A stretch of 55,120 bases of DNA from the NCBI GenBank assembly GCA_031365725.1, contig JANLYQ010000106.1, positions 1 through 55,120 of the forward strand, given 5' to 3'. Numbering within the stretch: the first letter of the stretch is position 1; the number at the start of each line of letters is the position of its first letter. Shown here piece after piece: positions 16,605-25,940 of this stretch. Below the pieces are notes generated by a model. That model saw nothing but the letters and a program-made list of their open reading frames with translations. It did no database searches and was not told the DNA's origin. This stretch comes from JANLYQ01 sp031365725 (lineage in GTDB: Bacteria > Actinomycetota > Actinomycetes > JACCUZ01). A program made the translations under genes and the position numbers.

Positions 16605-17545
16605 GCCGCGGCGTCCTGGTCACCGGCCTGCCCCGCAGCGGCACCAGCTGGGTGGGCAAGATGCTCGAGGCGTCGGGTCAGCTGGTCTACGTCAACGAGC
16701 CGATGAACCCCTCGCACCCGCCGGGCCGCTCGCCGGGTGTCCTCGACGCCGAGGTCGGGCACTACTTCCACTACATCTGCGCCGACAACGAGCCACCGTG
16801 GGTGCGTGCCTTCGGCGACACGTTGCGGTTGCGCTACAAGCCCGTCGCCGAGCTGCGCCGCAACCACACGCCGTACGACGTGGCGCGCGCATTGAAGTAC
16901 GGCGCTGCGTTCTCCCTCGGCCGGGCCCGCCGTCGGGCTGCCCTGCTCGACGATCCCTACGCACTGCTCTCGGCCGGCTGGTTCGTGCAGCGGCTGGGGG
17001 TGCGCAGCCTGGTGCTCGTGCGGCACCCGGTGTCGTTCGTCGGCAGTTGGAAGAAGCTCGACTGGAGGGTCGATGCGACCGAGCTGCTCGATCAGCCACT
17101 GCTCATGCGTGACCACCTCGAGCCGCTGCGGGCCGAGCTCGAGGCCGAGGTCGACAGCGCCGACTGGCTCGCGTCGGCCTGCGTGCTCTGGAAGGCGGCG
17201 TACACCGTCGTGCACGCAGTCGCCGCCGCACACCCCGATCTCGTCGTGCGCACCTACGAGTCGTTGGCCGGTGACCCGCTGGTGGCGTTCGAGGCGCTGT
17301 ACGGCGATCTCGGGCTGCGCTGGGGCGACGCCCCGGCGGCCACGGTCGGGGCAGCGACGAGCACCACGCCGCGTGAGTCGACCGGGTTCCGCTGGAGCCT
17401 GCGCGGCGGGCTGTCGCGCACTGCTTTCCAGCCGATGGACAGCAGAGCGTCGGTCGCCGCGGCGGCGGGCCGGCTGAGCCCACCCGAGGTGGAGCGCGTG
17501 CTGGCATTGACCGACCCGGTCCGCGGGCTGTTCTATCAGGACTAG
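16601..17545 (+). CDS. Sulfotransferase family protein
   Basis: The 314-residue product opens directly with the PAPS loop VTGLPRSGTSWVGKML (residues 7-22). It carries the second motif VLVRHPVSFVGSWKK at about 138-152. Near the C-terminus LRGGLSRTAFQPMDS contributes basic residues. ATG 16601 overlaps the stop of the lipoprotein gene (ATGA). It is the third sulfotransferase of the locus and the last gene of the overlapped run that starts at 8790. The three enzymes differ clearly in sequence, which argues for several sulfation sites rather than recent duplication. The acceptor is unknown. Confidence 0.85.
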   Translation: MSRGVLVTGLPRSGTSWVGKMLEASGQLVYVNEPMNPSHPPGRSPGVLDAEVGHYFHYICADNEPPWVRAFGDTLRLRYKPVAELRRNHTPYDVARALKYGAAFSLGRARRRAALLDDPYALLSAGWFVQRLGVRSLVLVRHPVSFVGSWKKLDWRVDATELLDQPLLMRDHLEPLRAELEAEVDSADWLASACVLWKAAYTVVHAVAAAHPDLVVRTYESLAGDPLVAFEALYGDLGLRWGDAPAATVGAATSTTPRESTGFRWSLRGGLSRTAFQPMDSRASVAAAAGRLSPPEVERVLALTDPVRGLFYQD

Positions 17546-17603
17546 CGCCACACTGTGCTGGGGGAGGCGGGCAGACCGGTCCGCCCTGGGGATGGGGGAG
17601 TCC

Positions 17604-18779
17604 ATGCGTGCATCGACGTCGACCGTGGCCACGGGCGCCGCGCTGGTGATCGCAGGTCTGTTGGCCGGCACCACGCCAGCGGCCGCGGCGACCGTGCCAG
17701 GTGAGGTGCTGACGTTCGGCGGCGACACCTTCGGCCAGCTCGGCAACGGCGCAGCGGGCGCCCACTCGACTCCGGGTCCAGCTGTGCTGTCGGGTGCCTC
17801 CGACGTCGCAGGTGGTCGCGAGCACGTGTTGGCGCTGGTCGGCACCCAGGTCTTCGCCTGGGGCAGTGACCGACAGGGTCAGGTCGGCAACGGTGCGCCG
17901 CTGGCCAACGTGGCGTCGCCGGTCGCTGTGCTGTCGGGGGCTGCTGCGGTGACCACCGGTCACTATCACTCGATGGCGCTGATGATCGACGGCACGGTGC
18001 GTGCCTGGGGGTGGGACAACCGCGGGCAGATCGGCCCGGCAGGTGCGGCAGCGACGACGGTGGCCGCCCCGGTCGCCGTCACCGGGCTGCCGGCCGGCGT
18101 CATCGCGGTCGCCGCCGGTCGCGCGCATAGCCTGGCGCTCGCGCTGGACGGCACCGTGTGGTCCTGGGGCGACAACAGCTTCGGCCAGCTGGGCTACGGC
18201 ACCGCCGACGTCCTTCGGCACGCGACGCCGACGCCGGTGCAAGGTCTGCCGGGCGGCATCGTCGCCGTCGCCGGCGGCCGGGACACGTCGTTCGCGATCA
18301 CCGCCTCGGGTGACCTCTGGGCCTGGGGCAACAGCCAGTACGGCCAGGTCGGCAACGGTGCCGTCGGCAAGAACACTGATGGCACGCCGCGCACGGTCCT
18401 CGCACCGGTGCTGGTGATGGGCGGCATCCGGCAGGTCGAGTCCGGCGCCGACCACACGGTGGCCGTCACGACCACCGACCAGGTCTGGTCGTGGGGCCGC
18501 AACCGCTACGGCCAGCTCGGCTACGCCGGAACCGCGAGCCGGTCCCGACCCGTCCGGGTGACCGCCGTACCCGCAGTGTCCTCGGTCGTCGCCGGTCGCG
18601 ACCACGTGCTTGCGCTCGCGACCAACGGCGACGTCTACACCTGGGGCCGTAACGACGGCGGGCAGCTGGGCCTCGACCCGGTCACCGTCCCGAGCTCGAG
18701 CACCCCGCGGTTGATCAGTGCGCTCGCGGGGGCCCGGGACGCCGGCGGCGGCCAGGTGTACAGCGTGGTGCTGGGCTGA
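17604..18779 (+). CDS. Secreted RCC1-repeat beta-propeller protein
   Basis: The product (391 residues from ATG 17604) has a Sec signal peptide with an AAAA cleavage region near residue 29, then seven RCC1-type units. Each is marked by a W/F-G-x-x-x-x-G-Q-x-G core: FGGDTFGQLG, WGSDRQGQVG, WGWDNRGQIG, WGDNSFGQLG, WGNSQYGQVG, WGRNRYGQLG and WGRNDGGQLG. Seven units make one complete seven-bladed propeller with no other domain. Secreted RCC1 proteins are probably binding platforms; no enzyme activity is implied. It follows the last sulfotransferase by 58 bp on the same strand. An ATG at 17592 is an alternative start; 17604 is preferred for the GGGGGAG upstream and the cleaner signal peptide. Confidence 0.82.
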   Translation: MRASTSTVATGAALVIAGLLAGTTPAAAATVPGEVLTFGGDTFGQLGNGAAGAHSTPGPAVLSGASDVAGGREHVLALVGTQVFAWGSDRQGQVGNGAPLANVASPVAVLSGAAAVTTGHYHSMALMIDGTVRAWGWDNRGQIGPAGAAATTVAAPVAVTGLPAGVIAVAAGRAHSLALALDGTVWSWGDNSFGQLGYGTADVLRHATPTPVQGLPGGIVAVAGGRDTSFAITASGDLWAWGNSQYGQVGNGAVGKNTDGTPRTVLAPVLVMGGIRQVESGADHTVAVTTTDQVWSWGRNRYGQLGYAGTASRSRPVRVTAVPAVSSVVAGRDHVLALATNGDVYTWGRNDGGQLGLDPVTVPSSSTPRLISALAGARDAGGGQVYSVVLG

Positions 18780-18810
18780 CCGCCGATCCTCGCGGTTCGA
18801 CCGCGGTCAG
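18776..18810. terminator. Inverted repeat spanning both stop codons of convergent genes
   Basis: CTGACCGC (18776-18783) and GCGGTCAG (18803-18810) are perfect inverted copies, and each contains the stop codon of one of the two convergent genes. A second hairpin, GCGGT-TCG-ACCGC (18792-18804), is nested inside as an alternative fold. It is likely a shared bidirectional terminator, though no T-tract follows. Confidence 0.45.
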
Positions 18811-21800
18811 ACCGTGACCTGGCGGGTGGCCGTGCCTTGCTTGCCGAAGCCGTCGGTCACCGTGAGGGTGACCGTGTAGGTGCCGGCCGCGGGAAGGGTG
18901 TGGCTGGCCGTCGACAGCGTCGAGCCGGCCAGGCCGTCACCGAAGGTCCACGCGTAGGCGACGACCGCGCCGTCGGTGTCGTAGGACGACGCCCCGCTGA
19001 AGGTGCAGCTCAGGCCGACGCAGGTCGGCAGGCCGACCACCGCGACCGGTGCCAGGTTGGCCGGGTTGGCCGTCGGGTTCGCGGTCAGCGTGAGGGTGCT
19101 GGTCAGGCCCCACTCGTCGCGCACGGTCAGCACCGCGGAGAACGGTCCGGGTGCGGTGTAGACCTTGTCGACCAGCGAGCCGGTGCCGGTGCCCTGGTTG
19201 GTGCCGTAGGTCCACGTGAAGCTCGCCGTGGCGATGTTCTCGTCGGTGGACCCGCGGGCGTCGAAACGGCAGACGTTGTTGGTGCAGCTGACCGTCGCTG
19301 CGGCGACCGGCGCCAGGTTGCCGGGCGGCTGGGTGACGATCACGTTGGTGGCGGTGAACGTCGGGCCGACCTGGCCGTTGTTGTCGGTCGCCCGTACCAG
19401 CACCGTGTAGGTGCCTGCCGGGACGATCGGCGAGGTGTAGGCGTAGTTGGAGCCGGGGCTGCCTGGGCTGGTGAGGAAGGCCGAGCGGTAGGAGACCGTC
19501 GGCGAGAACGTCCCGGTCGAGCCGAGGTACTGACCGGCTGAGTTGATGATGCCGATCTCCACCTTGGCCATCGAGAGGTCGTCGTTGGCCCGGCCGCTGA
19601 CGACCAGGCGTCCGACGTCGAAGATCGTGTTGGTGACCGGAGCCGCCAGCAGCGGGTCGATGGTCGGGTCGAGGTCACCCGGGAAGACGAGGTAGCGCGA
19701 CCCGGAGGCGTTGCTCCACTGCCCGGCCGTGTCGACCGCCCACGAGGAGACCGAGTAGTCACCGGCGGACGGCAGGTCGGTGGAGAAGGTGAAGCCGGTG
19801 CTGGTGCCACCGGGGGCGCTCAGCGTGGCCGGCAGGCTCGCGAAGCCGGCGGTGAGCTGACCGTTGGGCTGCAGCCAGCGACCGGTGCGGTTGTCGAAGA
19901 GTGCGACCCGGACGGCGGACACGCCCTTGTCGTCGGTGGCCGTGCCCGGGATGTCGAGGTGCAGCACCTCGGGCGTCTGGTCGGTCAACGTCGAGGTCAG
20001 TGCGGCGACCGGGAAGGCGTCAGCCGCCACCTGGGCGGTGATGGCAAGACGGGCGTAGTTGGTGCTCGCGGTGACCAGACCGCTGTTGTCGACCGCACGG
20101 ACCCGGAAGTCGTAGACACCAGCGGTCAGCGGGGGAGTCGTGTAGGTCCAGGCGTAGGTCGCCGTACCGATCGGGGACGGTCCTGAGATGCGTCGGAAGT
20201 CAGCCGTGCCGTAGTTGAACGACCCGTCAGCGGCGATGCCCTCGCGGGTGTTGCCGTTGCGCAGGTAGACGTCGACGTACTGCAGTGCGTTCTCGTCGGT
20301 CGCGGTGCCGGTGATCGTGAGCTGGGTGCCCGGGGCAACGGTGACCGGACTCGGGTTTCCGGGCGGGTTCATAGGCACCGGGGTCGAGATCGTCACGCTG
20401 GGCGCGACGCCGTTGGTGTCGACGATCCAGATGCGGGACGCGCCGCGCAGGTCGGCCTGGCCGGCCGTGTCGTTGGCGATGGCACTCATCTGCCAGCGGC
20501 CGTCGGTCGGCAGGACCACGTCGTAGCGCCAGGTCGCGGCCGTCGCACCGGGGATGTCCGGCAGCGAACGGAACGCGTTGTAGGTCAGGGCGGTGGTGCC
20601 GTCGTCCTGGAGGTACTGGCCGGTGTCCAGGTTCTTGAACCAGATCGTCAGTGAGCTGACGCCGTGGTCGTCGGTGGCTGTGCCGGTGATCGTGAACGAA
20701 GTCGTGGTCACCGGGCTGGTCGTCACCGGGGCGACGATGGCGGTGTCCGGCGTCAGGTCGGCGAGGCTGAAGGTCTCCATCTTCTTGCTCGCCTTGGTGG
20801 CGTCACTGGTGCCGTTGACCCCCACGGCCTTGGCCGTGAGCTGCAGGGTCAGCGTGCCGGGGATGGTCAGCGGCAGTGACCACGTCGTCGCTGCCGCGTT
20901 CGGGGTGGCCAGCGTGGTGTTGATCGTGTTGGCGAGACCCCAGGTGACGAGGTCGTCCTGGAGGTACTGCTTGGTGGTGCGGTTGATGACCTCGATCTGG
21001 ACCCGCTTGACGCCCGACGGCGCGGTCGCGGTGCCACTGACGAGGAACGGCGTCGCGGCAGGCACGACCCGGCCCTCGATCGGTGTCGTGATCAGGGTGT
21101 CGGTCGGCGACGCGGCCGGCACCGTGGCGAGGTCGTAGAACGCCACCCGGCCGGTACGGATGCCACCCTGGAAGGTCGCGTCACCGCCGGCGAACAGCCC
21201 GCGTGAGGTGGCCTCCATCGCCTTGTTGCCCTCGAAGGAGTCCGAACCCGGGCTCCACTCGAGCGCGGTGCCGGTAGCGGGGTCGAGCGCACCGATGTGG
21301 TCACGGCGTACGACGGAGTCACCGAGGCCGTAGCCCGACAGGCCCTGGCCGGTGCCGTAGCCCACGTTGTCCAGGCCCGGCCACGGCTGCGGCGAGGTCG
21401 GCGACTCCTCCCAGGAGAAGTGCCCGCCGAGGTAGACCGCCTTCTCGGTGATGGCGACGGAGTAGACGCTGTCGAAGTGCCGGGAGACCCACAGCGGCGC
21501 CACGTTGTCGGCGCCGGTCAGGCTGAAGGAGACGGCGGTGTCGTTGATCGGTGGCCGGTCGCCACCCGACCCGCTGGTCACCACGAAGTACTGGTCGTTG
21601 GGGGCGATGTCGCCGGCGTAGACCCGCTGGATGCCGCCGACGAAAGCGAGGTTGTCGTCCCAGAGCCGGGTGCGCCAGGGCAGCAGCGACTTCGTGGCCG
21701 TGTCGATGAGGCCGACGCCGTAACGCGTCTGACCCGCGATCGCGCGGCCGGTGTGCACCACGAGCAGCTTGGTCTCGTCGTGGGTCAGCTTGAGCTGCTG

Positions 21801-22472
21801 CACCGTCAGGGCGCCGCTGATGCCGATGCCGCCGGACAGCGGCAGGTTGAACGCGGGGTCGACCGCCCCGGTCGCGCCGTTGAGCGCAGCGAGGCTGACC
21901 CGGGACGTGCCGTTGATGGTGGTGAAGCGGCCGCCGACATAGACGGTGCTGTTGGTGACTGCGAGGGCGGAGGCCGCCGCGCTGGCGTTGGCGGTGAAGC
22001 CGGCCAGCGGGGCACCGGTAGCCGGGTCCAGCGAGGCGATCTTGCGCTTGGTGACACCGTTGACGGTGCTGAACGCGCCGGCGGCGTACAGCTTGGTGCC
22101 GTCGGGGGAGGCTTCGACGGCGGTGACGCCGCCACCGCCGAACGTCGGCCGGAAACCGGTGTCGACCTGGCCGGTGTCGATGTTGTACGCCGCCAGGAAC
22201 TTCTGCGGGATCGACCCTGCCCCGGTGGAGTTGGCGATCGAGGTGAAGGTGCCGGCGACGTAGACCCGCGAGCCGACGACCTCGATGTCGGAGATCTCGC
22301 CATCGCTGATGCGCGCGGTGTTGGTGCGCGGCGTCTGCGGCACCAGCCCGGTGTGACCGGGCACGGGCTGAGCCGCTCCGGCGACCGGGGCGGCGGCGAC
22401 GCCGAGCACCGTGAGCAACGAGCCGGTCAGCGCGACGAGCGCGATCTTGGCGACACTGGTCCGAGCGTGCAT
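18807..22472 (-). CDS. Large secreted propeller/Ig-like/PKD protein
   Basis: The 1221-residue product has a signal peptide (cleavage near residue 34). A region of repeated beta-strands follows (about 45-440) with phrases such as IASLDPATGAPL and IGALDPATGTAL, resembling delta-60-type propeller repeats. Next come about five related Ig-like units (about 450-1060), several sharing a T-G-x-Y-L-Q-D-D motif. Two PKD-type domains close the protein, with FTWTYG near 1100 and the classic YAWTFGDG near 1180. There is no membrane anchor or sorting motif at the C-terminus, so it is secreted or bound non-covalently. ATG 22472 is chosen for the signal peptide and the GGGGGG upstream. It converges on the RCC1 gene and may be an adhesin or matrix protein. 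Confidence 0.8.
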   Translation of the reverse strand: MHARTSVAKIALVALTGSLLTVLGVAAAPVAGAAQPVPGHTGLVPQTPRTNTARISDGEISDIEVVGSRVYVAGTFTSIANSTGAGSIPQKFLAAYNIDTGQVDTGFRPTFGGGGVTAVEASPDGTKLYAAGAFSTVNGVTKRKIASLDPATGAPLAGFTANASAAASALAVTNSTVYVGGRFTTINGTSRVSLAALNGATGAVDPAFNLPLSGGIGISGALTVQQLKLTHDETKLLVVHTGRAIAGQTRYGVGLIDTATKSLLPWRTRLWDDNLAFVGGIQRVYAGDIAPNDQYFVVTSGSGGDRPPINDTAVSFSLTGADNVAPLWVSRHFDSVYSVAITEKAVYLGGHFSWEESPTSPQPWPGLDNVGYGTGQGLSGYGLGDSVVRRDHIGALDPATGTALEWSPGSDSFEGNKAMEATSRGLFAGGDATFQGGIRTGRVAFYDLATVPAASPTDTLITTPIEGRVVPAATPFLVSGTATAPSGVKRVQIEVINRTTKQYLQDDLVTWGLANTINTTLATPNAAATTWSLPLTIPGTLTLQLTAKAVGVNGTSDATKASKKMETFSLADLTPDTAIVAPVTTSPVTTTSFTITGTATDDHGVSSLTIWFKNLDTGQYLQDDGTTALTYNAFRSLPDIPGATAATWRYDVVLPTDGRWQMSAIANDTAGQADLRGASRIWIVDTNGVAPSVTISTPVPMNPPGNPSPVTVAPGTQLTITGTATDENALQYVDVYLRNGNTREGIAADGSFNYGTADFRRISGPSPIGTATYAWTYTTPPLTAGVYDFRVRAVDNSGLVTASTNYARLAITAQVAADAFPVAALTSTLTDQTPEVLHLDIPGTATDDKGVSAVRVALFDNRTGRWLQPNGQLTAGFASLPATLSAPGGTSTGFTFSTDLPSAGDYSVSSWAVDTAGQWSNASGSRYLVFPGDLDPTIDPLLAAPVTNTIFDVGRLVVSGRANDDLSMAKVEIGIINSAGQYLGSTGTFSPTVSYRSAFLTSPGSPGSNYAYTSPIVPAGTYTVLVRATDNNGQVGPTFTATNVIVTQPPGNLAPVAAATVSCTNNVCRFDARGSTDENIATASFTWTYGTNQGTGTGSLVDKVYTAPGPFSAVLTVRDEWGLTSTLTLTANPTANPANLAPVAVVGLPTCVGLSCTFSGASSYDTDGAVVAYAWTFGDGLAGSTLSTASHTLPAAGTYTVTLTVTDGFGKQGTATRQVTV

Positions 22473-22791
22473 GTGTGGTCCCCCCACAGAGAAGCGTCTG
22501 AATCAGCTGCGCAGACCGTTGCCGATCGTGCGCTCCCCGGCGGTCGCAGGACCGCGCACGGCATGTCTATCGCACCGGCGAAAGCCGGGGTGACAGATCT
22601 GTCGTGTTTGCTACTGAGCGTCACCCTACTGCCTCCCGTCGTCACCATCCGCCAGAGTGCCTCACTCTGTGTCATCGGGCAGGCACCTCCGGTGCGCGCG
22701 GCGGGGAGGTTGACGAAGCAGGTGCCGATCGGCTCCGGCGGCTCGTACACTCGGGCCATCGTGACAGGTGTGTCGCGGTCGGGTGGGGGCG
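22473..22791. other. Divergent promoter region
   Basis: About 319 bp separate the divergent Ig/PKD gene and the coiled-coil membrane gene. TACACT at 22746-22751 is a reasonable -10 box for the rightward gene, giving a leader of roughly 35 nt that carries the GGGTGGGGG ribosome-binding site. No coding region is supported here. Confidence 0.4.
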
Positions 22792-24294
22792 ATGATGATG
22801 GTGGCCGCATCGGCAGGACCGGGCGGGTTGGGGCCAGGTGCGCTGGTGCTCGCCCTGGTCGGTGGCCTCCTGGGCTGCGCCGCGCTGCTCGTCGTCGCGT
22901 TGTTGTGCATGGGCTCCGGGCGCCATCTGCTGCGGGTCGTCAGGACTGCGGTAGGCCTCGGCTGGCCGCTGGTGGGTCTGGCTGGTTCGCACGACCCGGT
23001 CCGGGCCGAGGCCGACCGCTCACTGCGGGACGCCGTGCAGGACCTGCGGGCGGCCATCGAAGCGGAGCCCACCGCGATCGCCCTGGCCCGCGCGGCCGCC
23101 TACGAGGACGACGTTCGGTGGGAGACCGAACGGGCCCGTGAACGGTCTCGCGCGACCCGACAGGTGGCGCGCGACGCTGCTGCCCGCCGGGTGGCCGCCA
23201 CCCTCGAGAAGTCGCAGCGCCGGGCCGCCGAGGAGCGAGCCGAGCGCGAACGCCGCGAGACCGCAGCCGCCCTCGCCGAGCTGCCGCCCGAACGTGCCGT
23301 CGCTTTCCGCGAGGCCCTGAACGTCATCACCGCGCGGATCGCCCCCGAGCCCGTCGAAGCGGTTGACGCCGTCGCGGCCGCCGCTGCCGTTGATGAGGTC
23401 GTCGGTCGGGCTGCTGCGGTCACGGGACCCACGGTGGTCGACACCCGCGCGGCGGCCATCGACCTGCGCCCGTTCGAGACGGTGACCCTGTCGGCGGCCA
23501 ACGGGTCGGGAGGCAAGAGGCCGGGAGGCGGCCGGACGCCGAACGTCGCCGCGGGTGGCGAGGCCAACCTGGACGTCGCAGCGAAGGCTGCTGCCGCCCA
23601 CGCTGCCGGGGTCGCGAAGGCAGCGGCGACGGCCGAGGCAGCAGCTGCTCGATGGACGGCCGAGCGCCCCTGCTGGCCGCTGGGTCGCGCCGTCACCCAA
23701 GGGGCTCCGCTGGTCCGCGCGAGCGCCGCCACCCAAGCCAGTCGGGACCGGGTGCTGGGCACTGTCGGCCGGTTGCGCGAGCAGCGTCGCATCGAAGAAC
23801 GCCGGTTCGCTCGTGAGCGGTGGACGTTGCGCGCGGCCCGGTTGTCGTTGTCCGCGGTCTTCCCTGTCGTCGCGATCGACCGAGTGATGGGCGGGGGCCA
23901 CCTCTCGTGGGGAGTCGCGACGGGTTCGGTGGTGCTGGTGCTCGCCGGCGGAGCCGCGCTGTGGGGCCGCAGCCCGTCGCGCCCCGCCCGCCGGCTCGAC
24001 CCCGCCGAACGCTCGGCCTGGCGCGCCGTCGGGTCGTCCGAGCAGCTGGCGGTGCGGGTGGCGACCGGTTCGTCGTTGCAGGAGGCCTGGGTCGCGGTGG
24101 CCTCGTCCAGTGACCTGTCGGTGGTGTCGGCACCCCCCGCGCGTGCACTCAGCGAGATCGTGGCGTCCGCCGCGTGGTCGCGTCGTCGGGCCGCCCGGAT
24201 GTCGATGTCGCGCGCGAGGACCCGGGCGGTGGTGGCGCTCGTGCCCGGCGGTCTGGTCGTCCTCGTCGCCGCGGCGCTGCTGCTGCAGGCATGA
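22792..24294 (+). CDS. Alanine-rich coiled-coil membrane protein of unknown function
   Basis: The product of about 500 residues starts with one strong transmembrane helix (about 15-45). A long highly charged Arg/Glu/Ala helix follows (about 85-175) that should form a coiled coil. An Ala-rich low-complexity stretch (about 185-300) comes next, then a second charged helix. Two hydrophobic segments lie near 360-395, and a last helix at the C-terminus ends LVPGGLVVLVAAALLLQA. I recognise no family or catalytic motif. Three consecutive ATG codons (22792, 22795, 22798) can serve as start behind GGGTGGGGG. The stop overlaps the start of the DUF885 peptidase gene (ATGA), so the two are co-translated. 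Confidence 0.7.
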   Translation: MMMVAASAGPGGLGPGALVLALVGGLLGCAALLVVALLCMGSGRHLLRVVRTAVGLGWPLVGLAGSHDPVRAEADRSLRDAVQDLRAAIEAEPTAIALARAAAYEDDVRWETERARERSRATRQVARDAAARRVAATLEKSQRRAAEERAERERRETAAALAELPPERAVAFREALNVITARIAPEPVEAVDAVAAAAAVDEVVGRAAAVTGPTVVDTRAAAIDLRPFETVTLSAANGSGGKRPGGGRTPNVAAGGEANLDVAAKAAAAHAAGVAKAAATAEAAAARWTAERPCWPLGRAVTQGAPLVRASAATQASRDRVLGTVGRLREQRRIEERRFARERWTLRAARLSLSAVFPVVAIDRVMGGGHLSWGVATGSVVLVLAGGAALWGRSPSRPARRLDPAERSAWRAVGSSEQLAVRVATGSSLQEAWVAVASSSDLSVVSAPPARALSEIVASAAWSRRRAARMSMSRARTRAVVALVPGGLVVLVAAALLLQA

Positions 24295-25940
24295 CCGACG
24301 CGCCCGCCCCCGCTCTGTTCGCGCAGGTGCTCGACGAGCTGCTCGAGCAGCACCCGGAGTCCGCGACGGCGTTGGGTGACCATCGCTTCGACGACCGGCT
24401 GAGCGACCGGAGTCAGAGTGCGCGGGACAAGGAGGGCTCGTGGGCGGCGCGCCGGCGCAACGACCTCGACGCCCTGGACGGCTCGGCGCTGAGCGCCGCC
24501 GAGCAGGTCGACCGCGACATCCTGGGCGGCGCGTTGGACCTGCGTCGCTTCGAGCTCGAGGAGCTGCGGGACCACGAGTGGGACCCGCTGGCCGCCAACC
24601 CCGGCACGGCGATCTACACCCTGCTGGCCCGGGACTTCGCCCCGCTGGGCGACCGCTTGCGGTCGGTGGCCGGCCGGCTGACCGCCGTACCCGAGACGTT
24701 GGCGATGGCACGTCGCTCGCTCGCCGCGATGCCCAGGGTGCACGTCGAGACCGCGATCGGACAGTTCGTCGGCACCCGCTCGCTGCTCACGACCGAGCTC
24801 GAGGGGGCGCTGACCGCGGAGCCGTCGTTGCGCGCCGAGGTCGACCCCGCGCGGGACCGGGCGGTCGAGGCGCTCGACGAGCACATCGACTGGCTGCGGG
24901 CCGACCTCGCCGACCCCTCCGCGCGCGACCGTGACCCCCGCCTCGGTGCCGAGACCTACGCCCGCAAGCTGGCGCTCACCCTCGACACCGCCGCGGACGC
25001 CGACACCGTGCTCGCCCGCGCTGAGGCCGACCTTGCGCGGGTCGAGGAGCGCATCGCCGAGACGGCCGCGCAGCTCGACGACGGACCTGTCGAGGGCCGG
25101 GTACGCCGGGCGCTGGACCGGCTCGCCGCCGACGGGGCGGTCACCAACGACACCATCGTCGGATTGTGTGAGCAGGCGATGGCCGAGACGGCACAGTTTG
25201 TGCGGTCCCGCGACCTGGTCACGGTGCACGACGACCCGGTCCGCGTCATCGTCATGCCCGAGATCCACCGCGGTGTGGCGGTCGCCTACTGCGACCCGCC
25301 GGGGCCGTTGGAGACCGCGCCGCTGCCGACGTACTTCGCGGTGTCGCCGACCCCCGAGGACTGGACCCCCGAGCGGGTGTCGTCGTTCTTCCGCGAGTAT
25401 AACGCGCACATGCTGCAGAACCTCACGGTGCATGAGGCCATGCCCGGTCACGTTCTGCAGCTGGCGCACAACGCGCGCTACGTCTCTGACGTCCCGGTTC
25501 GCAAGGCACTGTGGAGCGGGACGTTCGTCGAGGGCTGGGCGGTCTATGCCGAGGAGGTGATGGTCGACGCCGGCTATCGCGCCGAGGCCGGTCACGGGCT
25601 TGCGCTGCGCATGCAGCAGCTCAAGATGCAGCTGCGCACGACGATCAACGCGATCCTCGACGCGCGGGTGCACGCCCACGGCATGACCGAGGCCGAGGCC
25701 ATGACGTTGATGACCGAGCGTGGGCACCAGGAGGAGGGGGAGGCCGCCGGGAAGTGGCGCCGTGCGCGGCTGACCAGCGGTCAGCTCTCGACCTACTACG
25801 TCGGCTACGTCGAAGTGGCCGACCTTGCGCGGGACCTCGCTGCTGCGTGGCCCGAGGCGTCGGTGCGCGAGCGGCACGATGCGCTGCTGGCCCACGGCTC
25901 GCCCGCCCCGCGGCACGTGCGGACCCTGCTGAGCCTCTGA
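24291..25940 (+). CDS. DUF885 family metallopeptidase-like protein
   Basis: The 549-residue product matches DUF885 in length and in its C-terminal motifs. It has VHEAMPGHVLQLAHN (about 380-395), an H-E-x-x-x-G-H zinc-binding motif, then GWAVYAEEVM (about 413-422) supplying a further Glu ligand, and DARVHAHGMT further on. DUF885 proteins are thought to be zinc carboxypeptidase/oligopeptidase relatives of the M3/M32 gluzincin group. No signal peptide is present, so it is expected in the cytosol. ATG 24291 overlaps the stop of the coiled-coil membrane gene. The last four codons lie in an 8-bp tandem repeat that continues past the stop, so copy-number change could alter the C-terminus. Confidence 0.85.
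   Translation: MTDAPAPALFAQVLDELLEQHPESATALGDHRFDDRLSDRSQSARDKEGSWAARRRNDLDALDGSALSAAEQVDRDILGGALDLRRFELEELRDHEWDPLAANPGTAIYTLLARDFAPLGDRLRSVAGRLTAVPETLAMARRSLAAMPRVHVETAIGQFVGTRSLLTTELEGALTAEPSLRAEVDPARDRAVEALDEHIDWLRADLADPSARDRDPRLGAETYARKLALTLDTAADADTVLARAEADLARVEERIAETAAQLDDGPVEGRVRRALDRLAADGAVTNDTIVGLCEQAMAETAQFVRSRDLVTVHDDPVRVIVMPEIHRGVAVAYCDPPGPLETAPLPTYFAVSPTPEDWTPERVSSFFREYNAHMLQNLTVHEAMPGHVLQLAHNARYVSDVPVRKALWSGTFVEGWAVYAEEVMVDAGYRAEAGHGLALRMQQLKMQLRTTINAILDARVHAHGMTEAEAMTLMTERGHQEEGEAAGKWRRARLTSGQLSTYYVGYVEVADLARDLAAAWPEASVRERHDALLAHGSPAPRHVRTLLSL

Noticed and set aside
21297..23141. 614-codon frame opposite the large Ig/PKD gene
   Set aside because: It is an Ala/Gly/Arg/Val-rich antisense frame with no domain, crossing the divergent promoter region.
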